Assembly: GCF_900186975.1 (NCBI RefSeq)
Contig: NZ_LT906441.1
Span: 2,108,001 to 2,172,000 of the forward strand
Origin: Cutibacterium granulosum
GTDB lineage: Bacteria > Actinomycetota > Actinomycetes > Propionibacteriales > Propionibacteriaceae
DNA length: 64,000 bases
Direction: 5' to 3'
Both the position numbers and the translations under genes were made by a program. The notes beneath the pieces are model-generated. The model saw only the letters and a list, made by a program, of their open reading frames with translations, searched no databases and was not told the DNA's origin. This document shows positions 30,951 through 40,122 of the stretch, one piece after another. Positions within the stretch are counted from its first letter, which is position 1; every line of letters starts with the position of its first letter.

Positions 30951-32195
30951 TCAATTTCTGGTGACCATTCGCCGCCGACACACCACGGCCCGGGCTCCAG
31001 CCGTCGTCGGGGTGCACACCAGAGTCGCGCTGTTCGGCCCGGAGGGTTTGAGCTTGCGCCGCCATGTCACGGGGTCGACTTCCACCCCGCGTTTCTTGAT
31101 CTCCACCGTGCCGACGCGGTGCTTGCGTACCCAGCCGCGCAGGACGCGCACGTCGAGGGGCAACACCTCCTCGACGGCGAACCAGGTGAGCCACGGGGTC
31201 TCGACGGGCTCGTCGGCGGTGAGGTAGGCAATGCCCGGAGCCACCGAACGCAACTGCGGGGCAATGGCGGACAGGCTCGCCGCGCGGATGGCCGCAGGAT
31301 GCGGCTCGGCCAGAAAGGCCCCCAGGTCACCGGGTTCGGGGGCGGGGAGCGCCGCGGGGAGCTCGACCGGGCCTCGATCGTCGCTGCCGACGAGGACGGC
31401 CCGGTCCCCCGGCCACAGATCACCAAACCCTGACCACAGGGTGGCCTCGACGAGATCACCGCGATGCCCCACATGGGTGACGGGCTGGTTCGGCAACTGG
31501 CCACGATCGACCCCGGGGCCGAGCTTGACGACGCACGGTGCCAGCTGCAGGACGTGCTCGACGAAGGACCACGGCGGCTGGACGTCCGCCAGACGCCAGG
31601 TGCGCCCCCGTCCGGTCCGGCGAGCCGGGTCGAGCATGACGGCGGTCCCACCTGGTCGGACGCCCCGCGACGCGAGGCCGCCCGGTACGCGGTCGTGGGG
31701 AGGCTGAGGTACGGCAGCGAACAGCTCGTCCAGCACCGCCGTGGCATCGGCGCACAGTACCTGTGCCCCGGGCAGGTTGTGGCGGGCGAGCTCGGCGGTG
31801 GCCGGATCGATCTCCACGGCACTCACCTGCAGCCCGGCATCCAGGCAGGCTCGAGAATCGGCTCCGCAGGCACAGCCCAGGTCGATGACGTGCCGAATCC
31901 CGGCGGCCTTGAGACGCTCCGCCCGCCAGCGAGAGACGTCGCCCCGGGTGGCCTGCTCCAGTCCGTCGCGCGTCCACAGCATGGTGGCTGCCACGTCACC
32001 GATCTTGCGTACCGCTGCTTGGCGCATCGCGGCCTGATCCAGGGCGGCAGCAGCCAGATCGGCGGGAAACTCGCGGCGCAACGCCGTCGCAGCCGCCAGC
32101 GAGTTGGGGTCTGGCTGGTCCAAGGCAGCAGCCAGGGCGTGCGCGCCGGGGGTGCTGGTCAACTGTTGGGCCACCTGCACATCCACGCAGGTCAC
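30951..32195 (-). CDS. SAM-dependent methyltransferase with THUMP-like domain
   Basis: This 414-aa protein has a class I methyltransferase core (VIDLGCACGADSRACLDAG as the SAM-binding motif, VEIDPATAELARHNL as motif II, VMLDPARR as a catalytic DPPY-like motif) and a C-terminal THUMP-like RNA-binding domain (about 330-400, DVRVLRGWVRKHRVGTVEIK). Such proteins are conserved in actinobacteria and predicted to act on RNA, but no substrate is established. The start is uncertain: GTG 32195 has no clear SD, and other GTG codons follow within a few residues. Confidence 0.82.
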   Translation of the reverse strand: MTCVDVQVAQQLTSTPGAHALAAALDQPDPNSLAAATALRREFPADLAAAALDQAAMRQAAVRKIGDVAATMLWTRDGLEQATRGDVSRWRAERLKAAGIRHVIDLGCACGADSRACLDAGLQVSAVEIDPATAELARHNLPGAQVLCADATAVLDELFAAVPQPPHDRVPGGLASRGVRPGGTAVMLDPARRTGRGRTWRLADVQPPWSFVEHVLQLAPCVVKLGPGVDRGQLPNQPVTHVGHRGDLVEATLWSGFGDLWPGDRAVLVGSDDRGPVELPAALPAPEPGDLGAFLAEPHPAAIRAASLSAIAPQLRSVAPGIAYLTADEPVETPWLTWFAVEEVLPLDVRVLRGWVRKHRVGTVEIKKRGVEVDPVTWRRKLKPSGPNSATLVCTPTTAGARAVVCRRRMVTRN

Positions 32196-32268
32196 CCTAC
32201 GTCATGGCCAGCCAACTCCACGGCGTCTCGCCCCGACCCCATCACGCCTCAGGCCGGCCCGTTGCACC

Positions 32269-32757
32269 TCAGGCCAGCACCGAGTACGTCCATCCGGTCG
32301 GCCGCCCGTCCTGGTAGGGGATGCAGCCGTGGAACTGCGGGATCGTCTCGTCGAAGACCAGCGGCAGGAAGTACCGATCACCTTCCCACATGGGCAGTGC
32401 GTCGAGCTCGTCGATCCGCTGCCAGCTCAGCGGACCCTCCTCGTTGGCGTCGGGGATGTCGCCGTGCCACCGGTCGATGACGAAGATGAGCCCGAAGTGG
32501 TCCTCACCGTGTCTGCCGAAACCCGGCCACGAGACCGTGCCACGCAACCGCATGGCATCGACCTGCAGACGGGCCTCCTCCCACAACTCGCGCCGCATGC
32601 CGGTAGCGGCGTCCTCACCGGGTTCGACCTTGCCACCCAGCCCGTTGTACTTGCCGAGCTGGTCGTCGTCGTTGCGAGCGATGCGGTGCACCATGAGCAC
32701 ATGTTCACCGTCGGGATGCCGGACGAATCCCAGGGTCGTGAGCACCGGCGTCATCAT
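32269..32757 (-). CDS. Nudix hydrolase (MutT/8-oxo-dGTP diphosphatase-like)
   Basis: This 162-aa protein has a complete Nudix box, GGKVEPGEDAATGMRRELWEEA (split here as GGKVEPGEDAATGM and RRELWEEA), at about residues 41-62. The N-terminal VLTTLGFVRHPDGEHVLMV and the YNGLGGK approach match the 8-oxo-dGTP diphosphatase subgroup, which cleans the nucleotide pool. The start at the ATGATG near 32757 follows GAGGG. It lies 10 nt after the aminopeptidase C gene on the same strand, probably in one transcript. Confidence 0.88.
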   Translation of the reverse strand: MMTPVLTTLGFVRHPDGEHVLMVHRIARNDDDQLGKYNGLGGKVEPGEDAATGMRRELWEEARLQVDAMRLRGTVSWPGFGRHGEDHFGLIFVIDRWHGDIPDANEEGPLSWQRIDELDALPMWEGDRYFLPLVFDETIPQFHGCIPYQDGRPTGWTYSVLA

Positions 32758-32767
32758 GCGACGGCCC

Positions 32768-34090
32768 TCACAGCACGTCCCAGTACGGCATGACGGTGAG
32801 TTCACCGTCGAGGGCGTCACGCTGGGCCTGGCTGAGCCTCGAGCGTGGTACGACGACCTCGAAGACGTACTCGTCGAACCAGTTGTCGTTCATGGTGAAG
32901 AATCCCTTGGTGCCGACGTCCTCACCCCAGGAATTCTCGACACGCCACCGCACCGGTGCACCGTCAACCAGATCGACGCCGACCAGGGCCATGGCATGGG
33001 TGGGCGAGGTCTCGTGCAAGCGCATCCGGTCGGCCTTGGACCGGTTGAGCTCCACCCCGTAGAGCCCCTCGTAGTCGTGCAGGTTGGCGTCCCAGATGCC
33101 GAGCTTGCGATCGAACTGGGCATTGACGTCGCAGGAGAACCACACCAGCTCCCCGGAGCAGATCGACTCGATGGCCAGGGCCTTGATGTCGTCCATCTCG
33201 GCACTGACGTAGGAGTATCCGGGACGCCCCACCATGTACGGGGTGTGTTCTCGCACATAGCCCTGACCCACGGGGTTCTCGGTGCGTGGGTCGTGTTGGA
33301 CGGTGACGTACTCGTCGAGGTCACCGGGGACGATGTGGCGGGCGAACTGCGTCGGGGTGAACGTGTCCTCGCGATGGAAGTTCTTGTCCTTGTCACGGTA
33401 CTGCCAGGTGAACGAGGTGGGCGGGGTGCCCAGGTGGATGGCCAGCACCCGCCAGGCGTCCTTGAGTCCCTGCTCCCGAGCCGCAGCAATCCTGGTGTCC
33501 CGGTCGTCGGCACCCCGGGCAGCACGGATCTGACCGACGACGCGGCGCACGACCTTCTCCAGGGCCCGATTCATGCGGTCGGTGTTGCCCGAGGACTCGG
33601 TGTCGGGCATGGCCCACTGTGGCACGAGGCCGTACTTGCCGACGATGTCGACGAACTGCGGCCAGTAACCACCATCGCTCAGTTCGCCGAGCAGCTCACG
33701 CACCTGCTCGTCGCCGTCGGGCAGATCGATGGTCTCCACGGCTCGGGCAAAGGCGAAGTTGACCTTCTCGATCTTGTCGAAGAAGGCGATGTGGTTCTGG
33801 GAGAACTCGAGGTTCTCGATGTTGAGATTCCTCATCACCTGTGCCCGGATGACGTTGAGGCCGGCGAACTCCCAGCACCGCCCGGAATGTCTCTGATTGG
33901 TGACGCTCCAGCTGTCCAGCCGCTCCGACGTCGTCGGATCGATGCCGTTGAAGACGTCACGATCCAGGCTCACGGTGTCGACGCTGGTGGTGGTCACGGC
34001 GTTCTGCACGATCCGACCCACCTGGTCAGAACGGAACTGCTCCGCCTGTTGTGCGGCAAATGCTGCGTCCAGAACGAAATCCTCACCCAT
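32768..34090 (-). CDS. pepC: Aminopeptidase C / bleomycin hydrolase (C1B cysteine peptidase)
   Basis: This 440-aa cytoplasmic papain-fold peptidase has its catalytic triad visible: Cys in QRHSGRCWEFAGLN (about residue 69), His in PTHAMALVGVD (about 363) and Asn in WRVENSWGEDVG (about 384). Length and the C-terminal arm (MPYWDVL) fit the PepC/bleomycin-hydrolase hexamer family, which trims peptides from the N-terminus. ATG 34090 follows AGGAGAG. It is the upstream partner of the Nudix gene. Confidence 0.95.
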   Translation of the reverse strand: MGEDFVLDAAFAAQQAEQFRSDQVGRIVQNAVTTTSVDTVSLDRDVFNGIDPTTSERLDSWSVTNQRHSGRCWEFAGLNVIRAQVMRNLNIENLEFSQNHIAFFDKIEKVNFAFARAVETIDLPDGDEQVRELLGELSDGGYWPQFVDIVGKYGLVPQWAMPDTESSGNTDRMNRALEKVVRRVVGQIRAARGADDRDTRIAAAREQGLKDAWRVLAIHLGTPPTSFTWQYRDKDKNFHREDTFTPTQFARHIVPGDLDEYVTVQHDPRTENPVGQGYVREHTPYMVGRPGYSYVSAEMDDIKALAIESICSGELVWFSCDVNAQFDRKLGIWDANLHDYEGLYGVELNRSKADRMRLHETSPTHAMALVGVDLVDGAPVRWRVENSWGEDVGTKGFFTMNDNWFDEYVFEVVVPRSRLSQAQRDALDGELTVMPYWDVL

Positions 34091-34203
34091 GAGCTCTCCT
34101 TATGATTCCTCGTCAGCGATTTTCCCAGTCTGCCACCAGAACCTGCACAGAGGCCGACAACCGCTGGACCAGCACACCATCTCTGCACCAGCGGCCCGGA
34201 CCC

Positions 34204-35631
34204 TCACAGCACCATCGCGGCAATCCAGCCGGCGACGAGCAGCGGCAGGTTGAAGTGCAGGAAGGTCGGGATCACCGAGTCGCGGATGTGGTCGTGCTGG
34301 CCGTCGGCACCCAGCCCCGCCGTCGGTCCGAGGGTGGAGTCCGATGCGGGCGATCCGGCGTCGCCCAGGGCACCGGAACTCCCGACGATCGCGACCGTCG
34401 CCAACGGTGAGAACCCCAGCGACATGCACAGCGGCACGTAGATCGTCGCAATGATCGGCAGGGTGGAGAACGACGAGCCGATCCCCATCGTCACAACGAG
34501 CCCCACCAGCAGCATGACGGCCGCGGCAAGGGCCTTGTTGGTGCCGAACAGGGCCGTGGCGTCGGTCACCAGCAGGGTGACGTGACCGGTGTCCTGCATC
34601 ACCTGGGCGAATCCCTGGGCCGCGATCATGACGAATCCGATGACAGCCATCATCTTCATGCCTTCGGTGAAGACCTCGTTGCTCTCCCGGAACGGCACGG
34701 CGCGGGCCATGAGGATGATGCCGAGTCCTGCTATGGCACCGACCAGCAGGGAGTTCGACTTGGCACCGGCCAGCTGCATCGCCACCTGGACGACGAAGGT
34801 GACGATGATGGCGATGATGGCCACCGTGGCTCGGTAACGGTTGATCGGCTCGGCCGTGCCGGCCGGTCCAGAGACCTGTGGGTCCGACGAGTCACCACCC
34901 CCCTGGGTGGTGATCGAACCAGTCCCGGCCACGGCTGGCTGTTTCGCCAGCGACCGATCCTCGTAGTCACGCGGCTTGCGATAGCTCACGAACAGCGCGA
35001 TGAGCAGGCCAGACATCATTCCCAACGCCGGGATGCCCATGGCATGCATGATCCTGATGCCGTCGGTGCTCATCCCCGCCTTGCGAATGTTGCCCAGCAG
35101 GATGTCGTTGAGGAAGATGTTGCCGAATCCCACCGGAATGAACATGTACGTCGTCACCAACCCGAACGTCAGCGTGGTACTGATGGCACGCCGGTCCAGG
35201 TGCAGCCGGTTGAAGACGGTGAGCAGCGGTGGGATGAGCAGCGGGATGAAGGCGATGTGCACCGGGATGAGGTTCTGCGACATGATCGCCATGAGGAGGA
35301 TGGCGCCGATGAGCGCCCATTTCGTCACCCGATGGGTCCGGCTGGACGAGTCGGGGGACGTCGCGTCAAGACGTGCGATCATCCACCTGGCCAGGGCATC
35401 CGGCAGACCGGTGTGGGCCACGGCCATGGCGAATGCACCGAGCAGGGCGTAGCTGAGAGCGATCTGCGCCCCACCGGTGAGCCCCTCCTGGAACGACAGC
35501 ATCGTGCCGTCCAGGCCGAGGCCGCCGACGAGACCACCCACCAGAGCGCCGATGAACAGTGCGATGACCACATGCACCCGGCACACGGCGAGGACGAGCA
35601 TGAGGATCACGGCGAGCAGCACGGCATTCAT
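34204..35631 (-). CDS. Na+/H+ antiporter family transporter (YuiF-like)
   Basis: This 475-aa polytopic protein has about eleven to twelve hydrophobic segments. It begins MNAVLLAVILMLVLAVCRVH, and carries SQNLIPVHIAFIPLLIPPLL, the mid-loop polar insert (about 225-265, Gln/Gly/Ser-rich) and a conserved C-terminal GALGDAGSPASDSTLGPTAG segment. These resemble the Na+/H+ antiporter NhaC/YuiF-type families, some members of which carry amino acids instead of cations. The substrate cannot be assigned. ATG 35631 has a weak SD (TAGGATC). Confidence 0.8.
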   Translation of the reverse strand: MNAVLLAVILMLVLAVCRVHVVIALFIGALVGGLVGGLGLDGTMLSFQEGLTGGAQIALSYALLGAFAMAVAHTGLPDALARWMIARLDATSPDSSSRTHRVTKWALIGAILLMAIMSQNLIPVHIAFIPLLIPPLLTVFNRLHLDRRAISTTLTFGLVTTYMFIPVGFGNIFLNDILLGNIRKAGMSTDGIRIMHAMGIPALGMMSGLLIALFVSYRKPRDYEDRSLAKQPAVAGTGSITTQGGGDSSDPQVSGPAGTAEPINRYRATVAIIAIIVTFVVQVAMQLAGAKSNSLLVGAIAGLGIILMARAVPFRESNEVFTEGMKMMAVIGFVMIAAQGFAQVMQDTGHVTLLVTDATALFGTNKALAAAVMLLVGLVVTMGIGSSFSTLPIIATIYVPLCMSLGFSPLATVAIVGSSGALGDAGSPASDSTLGPTAGLGADGQHDHIRDSVIPTFLHFNLPLLVAGWIAAMVL

Positions 35632-35714
35632 GTCCGAGATCCTACATACGCGCTGCACACATTCAGGTCGTCATCATGTGGTGGAACGTTGCGGTTTGTG
35701 TTCCAGATCTGTGC

Positions 35715-36329
35715 TCAGTCGAACTGGCCCTGGAGCACCGACGCCACGTCGGTCGCCGTGACGTGGGCCGAGGGATGGCGGTGCATCGATCCGGCCATGA
35801 GGGTGTGATCACAGGTGTGACGAATACCCAGCAGGTGGCCGAATTCGTGCGCAATGGTCGCACGGATGGCGTCGGGATACAGGTACGACGTGACATGCAC
35901 GGAGAGATACCGGTGGGATGGGGACGCTTGAGCCAACACGTACGAGTCGGGAACTGGGTCGTAGCGCACACTGATGGTCTGGTCGGTGGCAGTGGTGGTC
36001 TCGGCGAGAACGACCTTGCCCTTGAGGGCCTCGTTCCACTCGGCGACGGCAGCGTCGAGTTCCTTGCGATACGGGAAGTCCTTCTGCACGACGAAGTCGA
36101 GCCTGCCATCCTTGAGGTAGGCAGGAATGGAGTCGGAGTCATGGAGGATCGACGGATCGGGAACCGGTTCCCCGGCGTTCGCGGCGCTCACGATGGCACG
36201 GCAGGTGGCTGCGGGGATGGGCGGTTTGCCATCCCCACCGATGGCATTGGCGAACGGTGCGGTGACGACGGCACTTGCGGCGGCGAGGGTCGTGAGAATT
36301 CCACCGGTGAGGATCTTCGAGATTTTCAT
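35715..36329 (-). CDS. Secreted metzincin-type zinc protease
   Basis: This 204-aa protein has a signal peptide (MKISKILTGGILTTLAAASA, cleavage near AFANA). The zinc motif HEFGHLLGIRH is a full HExxHxxGxxH metzincin signature (about residues 159-169), and TLMAGSMH supplies the Met-turn. Two Cys are visible (ATCRA, HTCDH). The mature domain is about 170 residues, comparable with small matrixin/snapalysin-like enzymes. The substrate is unknown; a secreted host-matrix or milk-type protease is possible. GGAGACAAT precedes ATG 36329. The promoter region has an operator-like palindrome. Confidence 0.85.
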   Translation of the reverse strand: MKISKILTGGILTTLAAASAVVTAPFANAIGGDGKPPIPAATCRAIVSAANAGEPVPDPSILHDSDSIPAYLKDGRLDFVVQKDFPYRKELDAAVAEWNEALKGKVVLAETTTATDQTISVRYDPVPDSYVLAQASPSHRYLSVHVTSYLYPDAIRATIAHEFGHLLGIRHTCDHTLMAGSMHRHPSAHVTATDVASVLQGQFD

Positions 36330-36377
36330 GAGGATGATTGTCTCCGTCGGGGCATGGGCAATGAAACCTGATTCATG

Positions 36378-36395
36378 GTTACCCCGTATGGTAAC
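36378..36395 (-). promoter_or_regulatory. Operator-like palindrome upstream of the metzincin gene
   Basis: GTTACC-N6-GGTAAC is a perfect inverted repeat 49-66 nt upstream of the protease start. It follows a GTGACA -35-like element on the minus strand. Confidence 0.4.
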
Positions 36396-36446
36396 TGTCA
36401 CATCGCCCGTCTCGCCAAATCCCCATCCACTACGGATGAGGCACGA

Positions 36447-37490
36447 TCACACCAGGATCGTTTCCACCGGCAGGCCGGAATTGGCCGAGATGTCCAATGA
36501 CGACGGTTCGAGACCGGCCTTGACCACCTGCACACCCAGTGCCGCGATCATCGCACCGTTGTCGGTGCACAGCCCGGGGCGCGGGCGGCGCAGCTCGACC
36601 CCGGCGGCTGCCATGCGCTCGGCGAGCAGGGCACGCAGCCGCGAATTGGCCGCCACACCGCCGCCAATGAGGAAGTGTTCCAACTCGTACGTCTGGCACA
36701 GATCGACGGCCTTGGCGGTGAGGACGTCGGCCACTGCCTCCTGGAAGGATGCCGCCACGTCGTTGACGGGTACCTCCTTGCCGTCACGCTGCTGGGTCTC
36801 GACCCAGCGGGACACGGCAGTCTTGAGCCCGGAGAAGGAGTAGTCGAAGCGGTGCCGGATCATGTCGTGCCGGGCGGTGAGTCCACGGGGGAAGCGGATG
36901 GCCTGCGGGTCGCCCTCGGCGGCAGCCCGGTCGATGACGGGCCCGCCGGGGTACGGCAGCCCGAGCAGCCGGGCCACCTTGTCGTACGCCTCGCCCGCAG
37001 CGTCGTCGATGGTGGCGCCGACCTCGACGATGTCGGTGGCGATGGAACTCACCTTGAGCAGCGAGGTGTGGCCACCGGAGACCAGCAGTGCGCCGCACGG
37101 CATGGGCAGCTCACCGTGCTCCAACAGGTCGACGGCGACGTGGCCCGCCAGGTGGTTGACGCCATAGAGCGGCTTGCCGAGGTAGGAGGCGAGGGCCTTG
37201 GCCGCCGACAATCCGATGACGAGAGCCCCCATGAGTCCCGGTCCGGCGGTGACGGCGATGCCGTCCAGCTCGGCAAGATCGATGCCGGCCGTGGCGCATG
37301 CGGCCTGCAGAACTGGCACCATCGACTCCAGGTGGGCACGCGATGCCACCTCTGGCACCACTCCGCCGAACCTCACGTGCTGCTCCATGGAGGAGGCGAC
37401 CTCGTTGGCCAACAGCTCGGTGCCGCGCACGATGCCGACTCCGGTCTCGTCGCACGACGACTCGATTCCCAGGATGAGCGGTTCAGACAT
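36447..37490 (-). CDS. tsaD: tRNA threonylcarbamoyladenosine transferase subunit TsaD
   Basis: This 347-aa ASKHA-fold enzyme transfers threonylcarbamoyl to tRNA A37. Its motifs are visible: [24 protein letters not shown], metal-binding HLAGHVAVD (His residues), [31 protein letters not shown], and [12 protein letters not shown] 37490 follows GAGGAG and overlaps the rimI stop by 8 nt. It is the last gene of tsaE-tsaB-rimI-tsaD. Confidence 0.97.
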   Translation of the reverse strand: MSEPLILGIESSCDETGVGIVRGTELLANEVASSMEQHVRFGGVVPEVASRAHLESMVPVLQAACATAGIDLAELDGIAVTAGPGLMGALVIGLSAAKALASYLGKPLYGVNHLAGHVAVDLLEHGELPMPCGALLVSGGHTSLLKVSSIATDIVEVGATIDDAAGEAYDKVARLLGLPYPGGPVIDRAAAEGDPQAIRFPRGLTARHDMIRHRFDYSFSGLKTAVSRWVETQQRDGKEVPVNDVAASFQEAVADVLTAKAVDLCQTYELEHFLIGGGVAANSRLRALLAERMAAAGVELRRPRPGLCTDNGAMIAALGVQVVKAGLEPSSLDISANSGLPVETILV

Positions 37491-38169
37491 GATTCTCCTC
37501 ATGTGCGTTCGTGCCGGTCTGCCCGGCCTGATGTGATGTCTCGGAGCACCCGGGCTGTCGACGTGCGTCGTTCACCTGCTGTCGGGGCCTGCCGTCCTGC
37601 TGTGGCAGCCGAGCTGGCCGGGTGGTGTGCGAGCAGTGCTGTCCGGGAGGCATGAGCAAGGGGGATGTGAGCGAGACTGCCATGATCAGGGCGTCGGCAG
37701 CAGGTTCACCAGCCGTGCTCCGGTAGTAGTGGGGGCGGCGCGAGAGGACGTCGAAGCCGCGTGAGCGGTAGAGCTGCTGGGCGGTGGTGTTGTCGTCGCG
37801 CACCTCCAACAGGATGCGGGTGCAACCCTGGGACCGTGCCCAGCCCAGCCCGTCGTCGAGCAGGGCACCGGCGAGTCCACGTCTGCGCTGCTGCGGCGTC
37901 ACCATGATCCGATCCAGGTCGCAGGTGTCGGCCACGGCATGAAAGGTGGCCACGGCGACGAGGCCGCTGCCCGCCCCACCGTGGGCGCTGGCCTCGTCCG
38001 TGGCCCCTGCACCGTGTCGGTCGACATCCATGACGATGACGTGCCGGTCCGGTGCGTCCAGATCGGCCTGCCACGATGTGCATGACCACTGGTCCAGAGG
38101 TGGGAAACTCGCCTGCTCGACGTCCATGATCGCAGCAAGATCACCGTGCTTCGCCACTCGAATCGGCAC
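37483..38169 (-). CDS. rimI: Ribosomal protein S18-alanine N-acetyltransferase RimI-like, with C-terminal extension
   Basis: This 228-aa GNAT protein carries the acetyl-CoA pyrophosphate loop [12 protein letters not shown] (about 93-104) and the C-terminal [19 protein letters not shown] (about 121-139), typical of RimI. RimI normally has about 150 residues. Here residues 167-228 form a Gln/Arg/His/Pro-rich low-complexity tail, and residues 51-68 a short Gly/Ala insertion. It starts at GTG 38169, 2 nt after tsaB, and the tail coding region overlaps the tsaD start. The tsaB-rimI-tsaD order is the classic cluster. Confidence 0.88.
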   Translation of the reverse strand: MPIRVAKHGDLAAIMDVEQASFPPLDQWSCTSWQADLDAPDRHVIVMDVDRHGAGATDEASAHGGAGSGLVAVATFHAVADTCDLDRIMVTPQQRRRGLAGALLDDGLGWARSQGCTRILLEVRDDNTTAQQLYRSRGFDVLSRRPHYYRSTAGEPAADALIMAVSLTSPLLMPPGQHCSHTTRPARLPQQDGRPRQQVNDARRQPGCSETSHQAGQTGTNAHEENHV

Positions 38170-38171
38170 GG

Positions 38172-38882
38172 TCAGCCCACCTGACGTGGCAGACGGATCC
38201 GTGCCGTGGTGAGGGTCGCCTTGCGAGTGGTGGGTACGGTGGCGTCCGGGTCACGCAGGTAGAGCGGCTCCAGACCGACGTCGGGCAGGCTCGTCCAGTG
38301 TGCTGCGAGGGCGCCGGCATCCAGCTGCTCGGGTGCTCCCGGAGCAGACGTGAGTCCGCGGGCCGCACAGCCCGGCCCACCGACGGGGAGGTCCTGCGGC
38401 AGGGTGTCGGGGGCACTGACGTGGGGGCCGTCGAGACGTTTCCCGGCGGCGTCGTAGCGCGCCCAGTACAGTTCGTGACGGCGGGCGTCGGTACACACGA
38501 TGAATTGCCCGCCCGGTGCGTCTGCACCGATGGCCCACTGGGTGGCGAGCACGTCCAGGGAACAGACCGGGCGCGGTTCCAGACCGGCCAGGTGGGCCAG
38601 GACTCGTCCGGTGACCACTCCGACGCGCAGGCCGGTGTAGGGGCCGGGGCCCACTCCCACGGCGACCTCGTTCAGCTCGGAAAGGGTGATCCCCTGCTGC
38701 CGACAGAGGTCCTCGATGAGCGGCATGAGCTGCTCGGCATGGGCCCGGGGATCATCGACGCGCAGGGTGGCGAGCACCTCGCCGCCGCGGGCCAGACCGA
38801 CGCACACCGCGGTCGAGGTGTCGACGCCCAGGGTGAGGCCGGATGGGGCCAGTGTGGATCGAGGAGTGGAAGTGGTCGTCAT
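38172..38882 (-). CDS. tsaB: tRNA threonylcarbamoyladenosine biosynthesis protein TsaB
   Basis: This 236-aa protein is an inactive TsaD paralogue that scaffolds the TsaD-TsaE complex. Typical segments are LTLGVDTSTAVCVGLARGG, AHAEQLMPLIEDLC, VAVGVGPGPYTGLRVGV and CTDARRHELYWARYD. Its ATG overlaps the tsaE stop by 4 nt. It lies between tsaE and rimI in a single co-oriented, tightly packed transcription unit. Confidence 0.94.
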   Translation of the reverse strand: MTTTSTPRSTLAPSGLTLGVDTSTAVCVGLARGGEVLATLRVDDPRAHAEQLMPLIEDLCRQQGITLSELNEVAVGVGPGPYTGLRVGVVTGRVLAHLAGLEPRPVCSLDVLATQWAIGADAPGGQFIVCTDARRHELYWARYDAAGKRLDGPHVSAPDTLPQDLPVGGPGCAARGLTSAPGAPEQLDAGALAAHWTSLPDVGLEPLYLRDPDATVPTTRKATLTTARIRLPRQVG

Positions 38883-40069
38883 TGCAGCTCCTTGCTCATG
38901 TCTGCGTCCTCGCTCGTGTCCGCGGCGTCGTCAGGGGTGAGCACGCTGAGGAATCCCAGATCGACGCCTTGCCAACGTGGTCCCACCGGGGTGAGGTAGA
39001 CGATTCGGGTGTCATCCTCGGGATCGGCAGTACGGTCGATCTGGACGCCCAGGTATGAACTCGCCAGTTCCTCGGCGATACCGGCACCCCATTCCACCAC
39101 GGTGACCGAGGAGTCCATCGTCTCGTCGAGATCGAGGTCGACGAGCTCGGCAAGGGATCCCAGACGGTAGGCATCGACGTGGATGAGCCCGGGGCGCCCG
39201 CCGACCCCGTCATGTCGACGTACCAGCACGAAGGTGGGCGAGATGACGGGCTCGCTCACGTGAAGCCCCTGACCGATCCCCTGGGTGAAGGTGGTCTTCC
39301 CAGCACCAAGTTCCCCGGAGGCGACGATGACGTCACCGCCGGTGAGTTCGGATGCCAGGACCTCGCCCAAGGTGTGCATGGCCTCGGTGGTGGGCACCAC
39401 CACTCGCACCGGCAGGGTGCACACCAGATCGGGGCCATCGGCGTGGTAGCCGTGCTGACTGAGCGCAGCACGCATCATCGATCTGGTCGACGGGTGGCTC
39501 GCCCAGCCACGCACCCGCAGTTGTGCAGAACCGAGATCGGTGGCCAGCTGCTCGGCCCCGGCGAGCAGTGCCAGCGCGATCGGTTCATGATCGTTGCCGG
39601 GAGCGACGATCACCGAGCGCACCTCTGCTCCCGCATGGCTGGAGTGAGGACGGTCGTCGTCCCAGCATTCGGGGGCACCGTCCAGGGTCGTGTGTCGGCC
39701 ATCCTGCAAGGTTTTCTCGGACTCAGCGTCCTCCTGCGACCCCGCGCCGCGGTTCGCACCATGCTGCGGCGCCAGGACCTCATCAGACGATGGAGTGGGC
39801 ACGGCCCCGGAATTGACCAGCTGCAGCACGCCGACGACACGGTACCCCCGGCCTGCAGCGGTCGGGGCATCCGTCTCGGCGACGAGACACAGGTCGCGCT
39901 CGATCCACTCGGAGAAGGCGGAGAACATCCGCTCACCCGAGCGTTGTGCGGTGCGTGTCTGGCGCAGCTGCCCGCTCAGCGCATCCGACAGTGACTGAGC
40001 CTCACCCGGTTGCGCCAGACGCACGCTGATGTCTGCCAGGTCGAGGGTTCGCGAATCTGTACTGTCCAC
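38879..40069 (-). CDS. tsaE: TsaE ATPase fused to an N-terminal GNAT-like domain
   Basis: This 396-aa protein is far longer than stand-alone TsaE (about 150). The TsaE P-loop domain occupies about 226-365: SGELGAGKTTFTQGIGQGL (Walker A about 252-260), ISPTFVLVRRH, IHVDAYRL and VVEWGAGI. Residues 10-222 look like an acetyltransferase fold (RLAQPGEAQSLSDAL, RSVIVAPGNDHEPIALALL, ATDLGSAQLRVRGW), interrupted by a polar low-complexity insertion (88-146). GTG 40069 has AGGATGG upstream; GTG 40126 is an alternative. It forms an operon with tsaB-rimI-tsaD. Confidence 0.88.
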   Translation of the reverse strand: MDSTDSRTLDLADISVRLAQPGEAQSLSDALSGQLRQTRTAQRSGERMFSAFSEWIERDLCLVAETDAPTAAGRGYRVVGVLQLVNSGAVPTPSSDEVLAPQHGANRGAGSQEDAESEKTLQDGRHTTLDGAPECWDDDRPHSSHAGAEVRSVIVAPGNDHEPIALALLAGAEQLATDLGSAQLRVRGWASHPSTRSMMRAALSQHGYHADGPDLVCTLPVRVVVPTTEAMHTLGEVLASELTGGDVIVASGELGAGKTTFTQGIGQGLHVSEPVISPTFVLVRRHDGVGGRPGLIHVDAYRLGSLAELVDLDLDETMDSSVTVVEWGAGIAEELASSYLGVQIDRTADPEDDTRIVYLTPVGPRWQGVDLGFLSVLTPDDAADTSEDADMSKELQ

Positions 40070-40122
40070 GAGAGGCCATCCTAGAACGTTGTGTTCACCG
40101 AGATGTGAGACGGTGCACTGAC

